A stretch of DNA of 64,000 bases, taken from GCA-2733415 sp965178635. GTDB lineage: Bacteria; Bacteroidota; Bacteroidia; Flavobacteriales; Flavobacteriaceae. The position numbers were made by a program, and so were the translations under genes. Positions 51,380 through 58,855 of this stretch are shown here, piece after piece (positions within the stretch are counted from its first letter, which is position 1; each line of letters starts with the position of its first letter). Under the pieces are notes generated by a model that saw nothing but the letters and a program-made list of their open reading frames with translations, ran no database searches and was not told the origin of the DNA. The stretch lies in the NCBI GenBank assembly GCA_965178635.1, contig CBCXVT010000003.1, forward strand, positions 124,001 through 188,000, given 5' to 3'.

Positions 51380-52003
51380 ATGTTTTTAGAAAACACGGTA
51401 AATCATAAAGAAAAATTTGGTTGGATTGAAGTCGTTTGCGGGTCGATGTTTTCTGGTAAAACAGAAGAGTTAATCCGTCGACTAAAACGCGCACAATTTG
51501 CCAAACAACGTGTTGAAATTTTCAAACCAGCGATAGATACCAGATACGACGATGAAATGGTGGTGTCTCATGACTCTAATGAAATTCGCTCCACACCAGT
51601 CCCTGCCGCTGCAAATATCCCTATCTTAGCAGATGGCTGCGATGTTGTTGGTATTGATGAAGCGCAGTTTTTTGATGATGAAATTGTAAAAATTTGCAAT
51701 GATTTAGCCAATAAAGGTATTCGCGTTATTGTTGCTGGTTTAGATATGGATTTTAAAGGGAACCCGTTTGGTCCTATGCCAGCTTTAATGGCAACTGCAG
51801 AATATGTTACAAAAGTACATGCCGTTTGTACCAGAACAGGAAACTTAGCGCAATACAGTTACCGAAAAGCTACAGGGGATGCTATTGTGATGCTAGGAGA
51901 AACAGAAGAGTACGAACCTTTAAGTAGAGGGGCTTATTACAAAGCTATGCTTGAGGAAAAAATAAAAGATTTTGATGTAGATGCTGATGAGGTTAATTCA
52001 TAA
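51380..52003 (+). CDS. tdk: Thymidine kinase, zinc-poor flavobacterial form
   Basis: The 207-residue protein has the type II thymidine kinase core: EVVCGSMFSGKTEELIRRLK (P-loop) and VVGIDEAQFFDD. The lasso region reads VHAVCTRTGNLAQYSYRKAT: Cys150 remains but the second Cys of the usual CxxC is Thr153, and the usual C-terminal CRxH reads LSRGAYYKA. So the zinc site seen in many TK1 proteins is absent or reduced. It salvages thymidine. It starts the tdk-alr transcript, 8 bases before alr. Confidence 0.94.
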   Translation: MFLENTVNHKEKFGWIEVVCGSMFSGKTEELIRRLKRAQFAKQRVEIFKPAIDTRYDDEMVVSHDSNEIRSTPVPAAANIPILADGCDVVGIDEAQFFDDEIVKICNDLANKGIRVIVAGLDMDFKGNPFGPMPALMATAEYVTKVHAVCTRTGNLAQYSYRKATGDAIVMLGETEEYEPLSRGAYYKAMLEEKIKDFDVDADEVNS

Positions 52004-52011
52004 CACATACA

Positions 52012-53118
52012 ATGGCTAAAGCTCAAGAAACAATTTTAGAAATAAACTTATCCAAACTCAAACATAATTTTGAGTTCATTAAAAGTCGACTTAATAATAA
52101 CACCAAAGTTATTGCTGTGGTAAAAGCTTTCGCTTACGGAAGTGACGCTGAAGCTATTGCCACTTATCTTCAAAATTTAAATGTTGATTATTTTGCTGTT
52201 GCTTATGTGAGTGAAGGTATTAACTTAAGAAAAGCCGGAATTCATAAACCTATTTTGGTATTGCATCCGTTACCGGTAAGTTTTAAATTTTTAATAGACC
52301 ATTGTTTAGAACCAAATTTATACAGCTTTAAAGTCTTAAATGAATTTATAGCGGTCGCAAATAGTTTAAAGCAAAACAACTATCCTGTACATTTAAAATT
52401 CAATACTGGTTTAAACAGACTAGGATTTACATTAGAAGATATTCCAAAACTTACTGAATTAAGCAATACGCAATCTTCAATTCAGGTCAATTCTATATTT
52501 TCGCATTTGGCGGCTAGTGAAGATTTAAATGAGCGTGAGTTTACAGAAAAACAAATCAACCGTTTCAAAGCAATTAAAACAGCTTTTGAAAACAACTCAA
52601 ATCATAAGCCATTTTCACATTTGGCAAACACTTCGGGTATTCTTAATTATCCCGAAGCACATTTTGATGTTGTTCGTACAGGAATTGGCTTGTATGGTTT
52701 TGGAAATTCCGGAAATCACGATAAAAACCTCAAACCAATTGCAAGTTTAAAGTCTGTGATTTCTCAACTACATACTATTAAACAAGGCGGAAGTATTGGA
52801 TATAACCGCGCATTTATTGCTACAAAAAACACTGTTACTGCAACAATCCCTATTGGTCATGCCGATGGCATTTCAAGACACTATGGAAACGGTAAAGGAT
52901 TTGTATTCATTAACAACCAAAAAGCGTACATTATTGGAAATGTCTGCATGGATATGATTATGGTTGATGTTACAACCATTGATTGTCAAGAAGGTGATGA
53001 GGTAATTATTTACAACGGTGAACATACTGCATCAGAATTTGCTGAAGCTGCAAATTCTATCTCGTATGAAATTATAACTGCAACATCACAACGTATAAAA
53101 CGTGTATTTCGTCAATAA
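52012..53118 (+). CDS. alr: Alanine racemase
   Basis: The 368-residue protein is a fold-type III PLP enzyme: PLP lysine in TKVIAVVKAFAYGSDAE, LNRLGFTLEDIPKL, HLANTSGILNYPEAHFDVVR, GIGLYGFG and the catalytic tyrosine in GGSIGYNRAF. It makes D-alanine for peptidoglycan. The lysine motif reads KAFAYGS rather than KANAYGHG, the two changes near the PLP site being mild. Cotranscribed with tdk, 8 bases apart. Not fused to MurF as in some Bacteroidota. Confidence 0.95.
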   Translation: MAKAQETILEINLSKLKHNFEFIKSRLNNNTKVIAVVKAFAYGSDAEAIATYLQNLNVDYFAVAYVSEGINLRKAGIHKPILVLHPLPVSFKFLIDHCLEPNLYSFKVLNEFIAVANSLKQNNYPVHLKFNTGLNRLGFTLEDIPKLTELSNTQSSIQVNSIFSHLAASEDLNEREFTEKQINRFKAIKTAFENNSNHKPFSHLANTSGILNYPEAHFDVVRTGIGLYGFGNSGNHDKNLKPIASLKSVISQLHTIKQGGSIGYNRAFIATKNTVTATIPIGHADGISRHYGNGKGFVFINNQKAYIIGNVCMDMIMVDVTTIDCQEGDEVIIYNGEHTASEFAEAANSISYEIITATSQRIKRVFRQ

Positions 53119-53199
53119 GATGACGAATTTAATCCTTTAAATTATTTATTTTCAAACTTTCTTGTAAATTCGTTTTTACTAACTAAATACATATAAATT

Positions 53200-53607
53200 A
53201 TGAGTATGATAAAAGAGTTTAAAGATTTCGCAATGAAGGGAAATCTTGTCGATATTGCTGTAGGTTTTGTAATGGGTGCTGCTTTCAAAGAAGTGGTTAG
53301 TTCATTTACAGGCGGAATAGTTTCTCCTTTAATAGGTTTGATTTTCAACGCAGATTTCAAAGACTTAAAATACGTAGTTGTGGAAGGTGTAGCAAATGCC
53401 GAAGGTGTTATTGCAGGTGAAGTTGCCGTATTATGGGGTGCATTTGTTACAAATGTAATTGACTTTGTAATTGTTGCTTTCGTGATGTTTATGATTGTAA
53501 AAGCAGTTAATGCCATGAAGAAGAAAGAAGAGGAAGCTCCTGCGGCTCCAAAAGGACCATCTCAAGAAGAGTTATTAGGAGAAATCAGAGATTTGTTAAA
53601 AAAATAA
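53200..53607 (+). CDS. mscL: Large-conductance mechanosensitive channel MscL
   Basis: The 135-residue protein shows MscL features: IKEFKDFAMKGNLVDIAVGF at the N-terminus and VMGAAFKEVVSSFTGGIVSP, a second helix (VTNVIDFVIVAFVMFMIVKA) and a charged tail with EELLGEIRDLLKK. It opens under membrane tension to release solutes in osmotic downshock. Length is standard. A terminator follows at 53628. Confidence 0.97.
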   Translation: MSMIKEFKDFAMKGNLVDIAVGFVMGAAFKEVVSSFTGGIVSPLIGLIFNADFKDLKYVVVEGVANAEGVIAGEVAVLWGAFVTNVIDFVIVAFVMFMIVKAVNAMKKKEEEAPAAPKGPSQEELLGEIRDLLKK

Positions 53608-53627
53608 ACTCTTTTTAAAATAGTATC

Positions 53628-53657
53628 AAAAGCCATTCATTACCTGAATGGCTTTTT
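53628..53657 (+). terminator. Intrinsic terminator of mscL
   Basis: AAAAGCCATTCA pairs with TGAATGGCTTTTTT over a short TTACC loop, 21 bases after the stop. Confidence 0.9.
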
Positions 53658-53725
53658 TATGTCTTGCCAGTTCTAAACATTCTGTTAATTGAAAAAATAA
53701 TTGGCTGTCATATCACATTAATACT

Positions 53726-53733
53726 TATTTTTG
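53726..53733 (+). promoter_or_regulatory. -7 element of asd
   Basis: TATTTTTG followed by GC; TTG at 53701-53703 is 22 bases upstream. Leader of about 27 bases. Confidence 0.5.
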
Positions 53734-53759
53734 CTAGACTAATTTTTTAGCTTAAAACA

Positions 53760-54749
53760 ATGAAAGTAGCAGTAGTAGGAGTTACAGGAATGGTAGGACA
53801 AATAATGATTCAAGTATTGGAAGAACGTCAGTTTCCTATAACTGAGTTAATCCCTGTTGCTTCTAAAAGATCCGTTGGTAAAGACATCTCTTTTAATAAT
53901 AAAACATACAAGGTGGTTGATTTAGAGACTGCGGTTTCTAACAAACCAGATATTGCCTTATTTTCTGCTGGCGGTGGTACTTCTTTAGAATGGGCACCAA
54001 AATTTGCTTCCGTTGGAACAACAGTTATTGATAATTCGTCTGCTTGGCGCATGGATTTAGATAAAAAATTAATTGTTCCTGAAATCAACGCAAATCAATT
54101 AACACAGACTGATAAAATCATTGCTAACCCTAACTGTTCAACTATTCAAATGGTTATGATTTTAGCTCCTTTGCATAAAAAATATAAAATTAAACGTATA
54201 GTTGTTTCTACTTATCAATCTATTTCTGGAACAGGTGTAAAAGCTATTCAACAATTAGAAAATGAGTTGGCAGGTATTGATGGAGAAATGGCGTATCCGC
54301 ACCCTATTCATCAAAATGCTTTACCTCATTGTGATGTTTTTGAAAAAAATGGTTACACTAAAGAAGAAATGAAATTAGTGCGTGAAACTCAAAAAATATT
54401 AAATGATGCTTCAATTGCTGTTACAGCAACTGCAGTTAGGATTCCTACGGCCGGGGGGCATAGTGAAGCTGTAAATGTAGAGTTTGAAAATGATTTCGAT
54501 TTAAATAATGTGAAACATTTGTTAGAAGAAACTCCAGGAGTAACTGTTCAAGACAATTTAGAAACTAACACCTATCCAATGCCAATTACAGCACATGGAA
54601 AAGATGATGTATTTGTAGGAAGAATACGTCGTGATGGTTCACAGCCAAACACATTAAACCTTTGGATTGTAAGTGATAACCTTCGTAAAGGTGCAGCAAC
54701 AAACACAGTTCAAATTGCTGAATATCTGATTGATAACAATTTAGTGTAA
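53760..54749 (+). CDS. asd: Aspartate-semialdehyde dehydrogenase
   Basis: The 329-residue protein has NADP-binding VAVVGVTGMVGQIMIQVLEE, FSAGGGTSLEWAPKFAS, the catalytic cysteine in IIANPNCSTIQMVMIL, and VRIPTAGGHSEAVNVEF. It makes aspartate semialdehyde for lysine/DAP, threonine and methionine synthesis. Own promoter; followed by a DoxX-like gene after 114 bases. Standard in length and motifs. Confidence 0.97.
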   Translation: MKVAVVGVTGMVGQIMIQVLEERQFPITELIPVASKRSVGKDISFNNKTYKVVDLETAVSNKPDIALFSAGGGTSLEWAPKFASVGTTVIDNSSAWRMDLDKKLIVPEINANQLTQTDKIIANPNCSTIQMVMILAPLHKKYKIKRIVVSTYQSISGTGVKAIQQLENELAGIDGEMAYPHPIHQNALPHCDVFEKNGYTKEEMKLVRETQKILNDASIAVTATAVRIPTAGGHSEAVNVEFENDFDLNNVKHLLEETPGVTVQDNLETNTYPMPITAHGKDDVFVGRIRRDGSQPNTLNLWIVSDNLRKGAATNTVQIAEYLIDNNLV

Positions 54750-54863
54750 ATTCCGTTTATCGATTTTTTAAGCCTTTTAACAAGGAAACATGTTGTTATT
54801 CTAAAACATTTCTTAACTTGTTGTTAGCTTAAACTCTATAATTCAATTAACTAATTATTTATT

Positions 54864-55220
54864 ATGGGGTCACAATACACACTTCTTATTCGATTTTTAT
54901 TAGGGTTTACCTTAATACTTTTAGGTGCAAACGAATTTGTACATTTTTCTAACTTTTTAGATTTCTCTGCAGATCTATATGGTTTAAATGCAATTGATTT
55001 ATTCTATGGTGTTTTATTTCTAATCTCAGGAGTAGCTTTATTATTTAAAAAAGCAGTGCCATTAGCATTAATTATTCTTGCCTTTTTTGCCATTCAAGTA
55101 TTTTCCTACATCCTAAAAAATAATCCAAGCGATATGCTTAGCCCAATGGGGCTTGTTGGAGTGTTAATTGTTTTAAATCTTATTGACAATAAACGTAATT
55201 TCAAAAGTTTATTTAATTAA
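54864..55220 (+). CDS. DoxX-like small membrane protein
   Basis: The 118-residue protein has four hydrophobic segments and the DoxX-family feel (LIRFLLGFTLILLGANEFVH, FSADLYGLNAIDLFYGVLFL). Its function is not readable; DoxX proteins often accompany oxidoreductases. A strong terminator follows immediately. The start ATG at 54864 gives a normal first helix. Confidence 0.78.
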   Translation: MGSQYTLLIRFLLGFTLILLGANEFVHFSNFLDFSADLYGLNAIDLFYGVLFLISGVALLFKKAVPLALIILAFFAIQVFSYILKNNPSDMLSPMGLVGVLIVLNLIDNKRNFKSLFN

Positions 55221-55234
55221 AAACTGCCAATGTT

Positions 55235-55269
55235 AAAAAAGACTCTTACTAATGTAAGAGTCTTTTTTT
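55235..55269 (+). terminator. Intrinsic terminator of the DoxX-like gene
   Basis: AAAAAAGACTCTTAC pairs perfectly with GTAAGAGTCTTTTTT around a TAAT loop, 15 bases after the stop. Confidence 0.93.
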
Positions 55270-55309
55270 ATGCGTAAATTTGGGAACCAACCACTAAAAA
55301 AGTATAGTT

Positions 55310-57454
55310 ATGACAAAAAAAATTGTTATTTCTGTTCTTACAATCGCAGTATTAAGTGCGTGTAAAACAGAACCTAAAGAAGAACAATCACAAATGAAAT
55401 TTACATATCCTGAAACTGTAAAAGGTAACGTAGTTGACACATATTTTGATGCATCAGTTAAAGATCCCTACAGGTGGTTAGAAGATGATAGAAGTCCAGA
55501 AACAGAGGCTTGGGTAGCTGAACAAAATAAAGTAACATACGCACATTTAGATGAAATACCATATAGAAAAACTCTTAATGATAGACTGTCAAAACTATGG
55601 AATTATGAGAAAATAAGTGCGCCTTTTAAAGAAGGGGAGAATGAATATTACTACAAAAACGACGGATTACAAAACCAAAGTGTTTTGTATAAAAAGAATA
55701 CAGAAGACGACGATGAAATTTTCCTTGATCCAAATACGTTTTCAGAAGAAGGGACAACTTCTTTAGGGAGCGTAAGTTTTTCTAAAGACGGCAAAACAGT
55801 TGCGTATTCTATTTCTGAAGGTGGTAGTGATTGGCGTAAAGTCATCATTATGGATGTAGACACAAAAACTGTAAAAGAAGACACCCTAATAGATGTAAAA
55901 TTTTCAGGGTTATCTTGGAAAAGCAACGAAGGAGTATATTACTCAAGTTATGATAAACCCAAAGGAAGTGAGTTATCTGCTAAAACTGATCAACACAAAT
56001 TGTATTTCCATAAATTAGGAACATCTCAAAAAGATGATCAATTGATTTTTGGTGGTACAGAGGAACAAAAAAGACGCTATGTTGGTGGCTATGTTACTGA
56101 GGATGACAAGTATTTATTAATTTCAGGGGCTATTTCAACTTCTGGTAACGACTTGTTCATTCAAGATTTAACTCAAGAAAATGCGCCATTAGTACAAATG
56201 GTTAAAGGTTTTAATGCTGATGCTTATGTTATAGAAAATGATGGGAGTAAACTATTTGTGGTTACAAATTTAAATGCGCCAAATCAGAAAATAGTAACTG
56301 TAGAGGCTAATAATCCTGGTATTGAGAACTGGGTTGATTTCATTCCTGAAACTGAAAATGTGCTATCACCAAGTACTGGAGCAGGTTATTTCTTTGCAGA
56401 ATACATGAAAGATGCCGTATCTCAAATTAAACAATATGATTATACAGGTAAATTAATAAGAGAAGTAGAATTACCTGGTATTGGTAGTGTAGGTGGTTTC
56501 AGTGGAAAAAAAGAAGCTAATGAGTTATATTATTCATTCACAAACTACATTACGCCAAATACGATATATAAATACGACCCTAAAGCAGGAAGTACTGAGG
56601 TATATCAAAAACCAGAAATCGACTTTAACTCTGATGCTTATGAATCTAAGCAAGTGTTTTATAATTCAAAAGATGGTACAAAAATACCGATGATTATCAC
56701 CCATAAAAAAGGTTTAGAGTTAAACGGAAAAAACCCTACTATTTTATATGGCTATGGTGGGTTCAACATCAGTTTAACCCCTAGTTTCAGAACTGCAAAT
56801 ACTATCTGGTTAGAGCAAGGCGGAATTTATGCAGTACCAAATTTGCGTGGCGGTGGAGAATATGGAAAGAAATGGCATGATGCTGGAACGCAGTTAAAGA
56901 AACAAAATGTATTTGATGACTTTATTGCAGCAGCAGAATACTTACAAAATCAAAACTATACATCACCAGATTATATGGCTATTTTAGGACGTTCAAATGG
57001 TGGTCTATTAGTTGGCGCTACCATGACACAACGACCAGACTTAATGAAAGTAGCTCTGCCTGGTGTTGGGGTGTTAGACATGTTGCGTTACCACACATTT
57101 ACAGCTGGTGCAGGATGGGCATATGATTATGGAACATCAGAACAATCTAAAGATATGTTCGAGTATTTAAAAGGGTATTCCCCTGTTCATAATGTTAAAG
57201 AGGGTGTTGAGTATCCAGCAACAATGGTACATACCGCTGATCATGATGATAGAGTAGTACCGGCACATTCATTTAAATTTATTTCTGAATTACAAGATAA
57301 ACAAGCTGGAAATTTACCCGTGTTAATCCGTATAGAAACCAATGCTGGACATGGAGCAGGAAAACCTGTGGCTATGCAAATTTCTGAATATGTAGATCTA
57401 TTTGCATTCACCCTGCATCATATGGGTTTTGAAACATTACCTAATCAAAAATAA
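55310..57454 (+). CDS. Prolyl oligopeptidase (S9A) lipoprotein
   Basis: The 714-residue protein has a lipoprotein signal (LTIAVLSACKTEPKEE, Cys18), an N-terminal propeller (YRWLEDDRSPETEAWVAEQN) and the S9 catalytic domain: YGYGGFNISLTPSF, LRGGGEYGKKWHDAG, the nucleophile in AILGRSNGGLLVGA, the Asp in TADHDDRVVP and the His in NAGHGAGKP. It cleaves after proline in oligopeptides. The lipid anchor puts it in the periplasm or outer membrane. One base separates its stop from the downstream lipoprotein gene. Confidence 0.96.
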   Translation: MTKKIVISVLTIAVLSACKTEPKEEQSQMKFTYPETVKGNVVDTYFDASVKDPYRWLEDDRSPETEAWVAEQNKVTYAHLDEIPYRKTLNDRLSKLWNYEKISAPFKEGENEYYYKNDGLQNQSVLYKKNTEDDDEIFLDPNTFSEEGTTSLGSVSFSKDGKTVAYSISEGGSDWRKVIIMDVDTKTVKEDTLIDVKFSGLSWKSNEGVYYSSYDKPKGSELSAKTDQHKLYFHKLGTSQKDDQLIFGGTEEQKRRYVGGYVTEDDKYLLISGAISTSGNDLFIQDLTQENAPLVQMVKGFNADAYVIENDGSKLFVVTNLNAPNQKIVTVEANNPGIENWVDFIPETENVLSPSTGAGYFFAEYMKDAVSQIKQYDYTGKLIREVELPGIGSVGGFSGKKEANELYYSFTNYITPNTIYKYDPKAGSTEVYQKPEIDFNSDAYESKQVFYNSKDGTKIPMIITHKKGLELNGKNPTILYGYGGFNISLTPSFRTANTIWLEQGGIYAVPNLRGGGEYGKKWHDAGTQLKKQNVFDDFIAAAEYLQNQNYTSPDYMAILGRSNGGLLVGATMTQRPDLMKVALPGVGVLDMLRYHTFTAGAGWAYDYGTSEQSKDMFEYLKGYSPVHNVKEGVEYPATMVHTADHDDRVVPAHSFKFISELQDKQAGNLPVLIRIETNAGHGAGKPVAMQISEYVDLFAFTLHHMGFETLPNQK

Positions 57455-57455
57455 T

Positions 57456-57896
57456 ATGAAAAAGGTTGTTTTACTTCTATTGGTGTTTCAATTTTTTTCT
57501 TGCGCCAACACAAAAGAACTCCCTGAGTTTGATTGGCTAATAGGTGCGTGGGATCGTACAAATAATACCGAGGGTACAAAAACCTATGAGTATTGGTATA
57601 AAAAATCTGACACTGAATATATTGGCTTAGGATGTACATTAAAGCGATCTGACACCATTTTTAAAGAAGATATACGACTATATAAAACTAATAATAACTG
57701 GAGTTTTGAAGTAGTTGGGGTGAATGACACCCCAACTACTTTTAAAATAGTATCAAAAAACGATGGTCATTTTACCTGCGAAAACTCAGCTAATGATTTT
57801 CCAAAAAAAATCAGTTATACGCTAGAAAACAATAATTTAGTTGCTGTTATTTCTGATGATTCAAATGAAATTTCATTTATTTTTAAACCTCAATAA
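57456..57896 (+). CDS. DUF6265-like lipoprotein
   Basis: The 146-residue lipoprotein (LLLLVFQFFSCANTKE, Cys14) has the FDWLIGAWDRTNNTEGTKTY block of DUF6265-type proteins, with a probable small beta-barrel fold. The longer frame from 57402 overlaps the peptidase gene and lacks a signal, so ATG 57456 is chosen. Codons near residues 85-97 contain a strong inverted repeat (57709-57739). Coupled to the S9 peptidase, function unknown. Confidence 0.82.
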   Translation: MKKVVLLLLVFQFFSCANTKELPEFDWLIGAWDRTNNTEGTKTYEYWYKKSDTEYIGLGCTLKRSDTIFKEDIRLYKTNNNWSFEVVGVNDTPTTFKIVSKNDGHFTCENSANDFPKKISYTLENNNLVAVISDDSNEISFIFKPQ

Positions 57897-58012
57897 ACCA
57901 TACTACATTTCACAAAAAAACACCATCGTTTTGTTTTAACACTTTCTATTAAAACAATTACACTCTGAAAAACAAAATTTCATAGGCTTGATAATTTTTA
58001 TATCTTAGCCCT

Positions 58013-58855
58013 ATGACTCATTTTCGTACTATTCTTACTGGTATTGCGTTTTCCCCAACTTTAAAAGCAAATGTTTTTGAAACTTTGCGTTTAGGTAGGT
58101 TTTTAAAAGCAAAAGTAGTTTTGGTACATGTGGGTGAAAAATCACCTGAAAAAGAACAGATTATTACAGACTATTGTAATAATTTTCCTGATTTTAAAGA
58201 TCAGATTTCTATTGTTTGGAAAAGTGGAGACCCTGTTGATGTAATTATTAATGCTTGTCAAGAGTACAAAGCAAATCTCTTGATTTTGGGAGCAACAAAA
58301 CGTGAAAAAACACTGAAGTTTTATCTTGGAGTAGTTGCTAAGAAAATAGCTAAAAAAGCTCCATGTTCTTTGTTGTTATTCATCAAGCCATCGATCGAAA
58401 GAATACAATGCAGACATATTGTGGTAAACGGGTTAAAACACCCAAAAACAAATCATACCATACAAGCAGCATTCGAATTTGCAAACGCTGTAGATTCTAG
58501 TAAAATAACAATTGTTGAAGAAATTTCTCAAAACGAAGTCAGTATTAAAATTGATGACGATAAGTCTTTAGAAAAATCAACCTTATTAAAAGAACAAATT
58601 CTAGAGCGTGAAAACTCTAGGGTGGCTACACTTTTAAATAATGTAGATGATACATTAAAACAAGGCATCACTATAAAGTCTCAAGGGATTTTTGGTAAAC
58701 GAGGCTACTCTATTGGCCATTATGCTAAAGTGCAACACGCCGACTTGTTAGTTATGAATAAACCCGAAAAATCTACTTTTCTAGATAAAATATTCCCTCA
58801 AGATATTGATTATATTTTATCTGAATTACCAACCGACGTATTAATTATCCATTGA
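58013..58855 (+). CDS. Tandem universal stress protein
   Basis: The 280-residue protein contains two UspA-like halves (about 1-125 and 140-280): HFRTILTGIAFSPTLKANVF, ANLLILGATKREKTLKF; and IVVNGLKHPKTNHTIQAAFE, HADLLVMNKPEKSTFLDKIF. ATP-binding G-2x-G-9x-G(S/T) loops are weak in both halves. Its TGA stop overlaps the TTG start of the SulP gene, so the two are translated together. In other bacteria Usp domains are often fused or linked to transporters, and a regulatory role on SulP is plausible. Confidence 0.9.
   Translation: MTHFRTILTGIAFSPTLKANVFETLRLGRFLKAKVVLVHVGEKSPEKEQIITDYCNNFPDFKDQISIVWKSGDPVDVIINACQEYKANLLILGATKREKTLKFYLGVVAKKIAKKAPCSLLLFIKPSIERIQCRHIVVNGLKHPKTNHTIQAAFEFANAVDSSKITIVEEISQNEVSIKIDDDKSLEKSTLLKEQILERENSRVATLLNNVDDTLKQGITIKSQGIFGKRGYSIGHYAKVQHADLLVMNKPEKSTFLDKIFPQDIDYILSELPTDVLIIH

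Noticed and set aside
53612..57757. Shared string TTTTAAAATAGTATCAAAA after mscL and inside the DUF6265-like gene
   Set aside because: Nineteen AT-rich bases in two unrelated contexts, one coding; no mobile-element ends or further similarity were seen, so chance is likely.
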